From Actinomycetes bacterium (lineage in GTDB: Bacteria > Actinomycetota > Acidimicrobiia > Acidimicrobiales > RAAP-2), in contig JAJZMN010000263.1 in the NCBI GenBank assembly GCA_021850345.1, positions 1 to 5,607 of the forward strand: a stretch of DNA of 5,607 bases. Reading direction: 5' to 3'. Positions within the stretch are counted from its first letter, which is position 1. Each line of letters opens with the position of its first letter. The notes under the pieces are model-generated. The model was not told the DNA's origin. It ran no database searches and saw only the letters and a program-made list of their open reading frames with translations. Position numbers and translations under genes: made by a program. Below are positions 5,028 through 5,607 of this stretch, in pieces.

Positions 5028-5607
5028 GCCGAGGCTCCGAGCGTCTTCATGATGGCTGTCACGTACTGCTGGGTCTCGGGGTACGGCGGGATGCCGCCGT
5101 ACCCCTGGACAGCGCCCGGCCCTGCGCTGTACGCCGCGAGCGCGAGGGGCACCGAGCCGAACTGCCGGATGTAGCCCGACATGAGCTGCGCGGCGCCGTC
5201 GACCGCCTGGGCCGGTGTGAACGGTGTGATCCCGAGCCCGGCGGCAGTGCCAGGCATGAACTGCATCATCCCTTCCGCCCCCATTGTGCTCACCGCGTGA
5301 GCTGTGAAGCCTGACTCCTGGCGGGCGATCGCGGCGAGTAGGGTCGGAGAGACGCCGTACTTGGCTCCCGCGGCGAGGAAGAGGGGTGCCACCTCCGGCG
5401 GCACGGCTATCGGCCCCGTCGAGGTCGGTGTTGCCGAAGCCGCAGCGCCCATCGGTCCGAAGGTCACAGGCCCTGCTGTGGGCAGGACCCGGCGGATCGC
5501 GACCACCGGGCCGGCGGTCGACACTGTCTGGACCTGGACGACGGTCCCGGTGTACGGGGCGTCGATCATCTTGGAGCTCCCGAGATAGATGCCGACGTGG
5601 CCGGGTG
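5024..5607 (-). CDS. NlpC/P60-SLT bifunctional cell-wall hydrolase, 5' end outside window
   Basis: This is a peptidoglycan hydrolase probably used to open the wall for flagellar rod and hook assembly. The reading frame stays open to the window edge, so the ATG at 5569-5567 is internal and not the start. The residues just upstream of it read PGHVGIYLGSSK and continue into MIDAPYTGTVVQVQ, the typical end of an NlpC/P60 peptidase with its catalytic His (codon 5599-5597); the catalytic Cys should lie beyond the window. After a Pro/Thr/Ala-rich linker comes a complete SLT (lytic transglycosylase) domain. Counting from the internal Met, it has YGVSPTLLAAIARQESGF at 71-88 with catalytic Glu85, GAEGMMQFMPGTA at 97-109, AAYSAGPGAVQ at 145-155 and PYPETQQYV at 162-170. 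NlpC/P60 cleaves peptide stems and SLT cleaves glycan strands. No signal peptide can be judged because the N-terminus is missing. It ends in TGA and overlaps the next ORF by four bases, so it is operonic with the fliK region. The domain calls are firm; the flagellar role is inferred from context. Confidence 0.92.
   Translation of the reverse strand, partial: PGHVGIYLGSSKMIDAPYTGTVVQVQTVSTAGPVVAIRRVLPTAGPVTFGPMGAAASATPTSTGPIAVPPEVAPLFLAAGAKYGVSPTLLAAIARQESGFTAHAVSTMGAEGMMQFMPGTAAGLGITPFTPAQAVDGAAQLMSGYIRQFGSVPLALAAYSAGPGAVQGYGGIPPYPETQQYVTAIMKTLGASA

Overview
The window is a stretch of a flagellar operon, and every gene in it lies on the minus strand, so transcription runs from high to low coordinates. 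The DNA is strongly G+C-rich and GTG is used as a start codon alongside ATG. The FliM, FliN, FliO, FlgD and FlgE proteins look like those of Gram-positive, probably actinobacterial, bacteria. FliO is a short single-pass protein, FlgD is short, and a soluble lytic transglycosylase sits next to fliK. The phylum assignment is an inference from composition and gene order; I cannot name the species.

Layout in transcription order: (1) 5607-5024, a cell-wall hydrolase cut by the window edge, with the tail of an NlpC/P60 peptidase domain followed by an SLT transglycosylase domain; (2) 5027-4836, a 63-codon ORF whose GTG overlaps the stop of the hydrolase; (3) 4829-3699, fliK, hook-length control; (4) 3690-3238, flgD, hook cap; (5) 3222-1942, flgE, hook protein; (6) 1941-1753, a 189-base gap, the only sizeable non-coding stretch; (7) 1752-829, fliM; (8) 832-491, fliN; (9) 498-13, fliO. 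The next gene (fliP would be expected) is not visible in the last 12 bases.

The first block supplies the machinery that opens the wall and builds the hook: wall hydrolase, ruler/length control, cap and hook subunit. The second block supplies the C-ring switch (FliM, FliN) and an export-apparatus assembly factor (FliO). Junctions are tight throughout (4-8 base overlaps or gaps of 6-15 bases), except between flgE and fliM.

Four points deserve attention. The 63-codon ORF and fliK share one reading frame, separated only by a single TAG, so fliK may be a split or longer gene. The flgE-fliM gap holds a good match to a sigma-28 (FliA/WhiG type) promoter, TAAAG-N15-GCCGATGA. fliM has no Shine-Dalgarno at normal spacing; instead a strong GGAGGT serves a five-codon minicistron that ends in TGATG on the fliM start. 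The hydrolase joins two wall-cutting domains in one protein within a flagellar operon. The genes themselves are recognisable flagellar families; I see no wholly new system, mobile element, CRISPR array or RNA gene.
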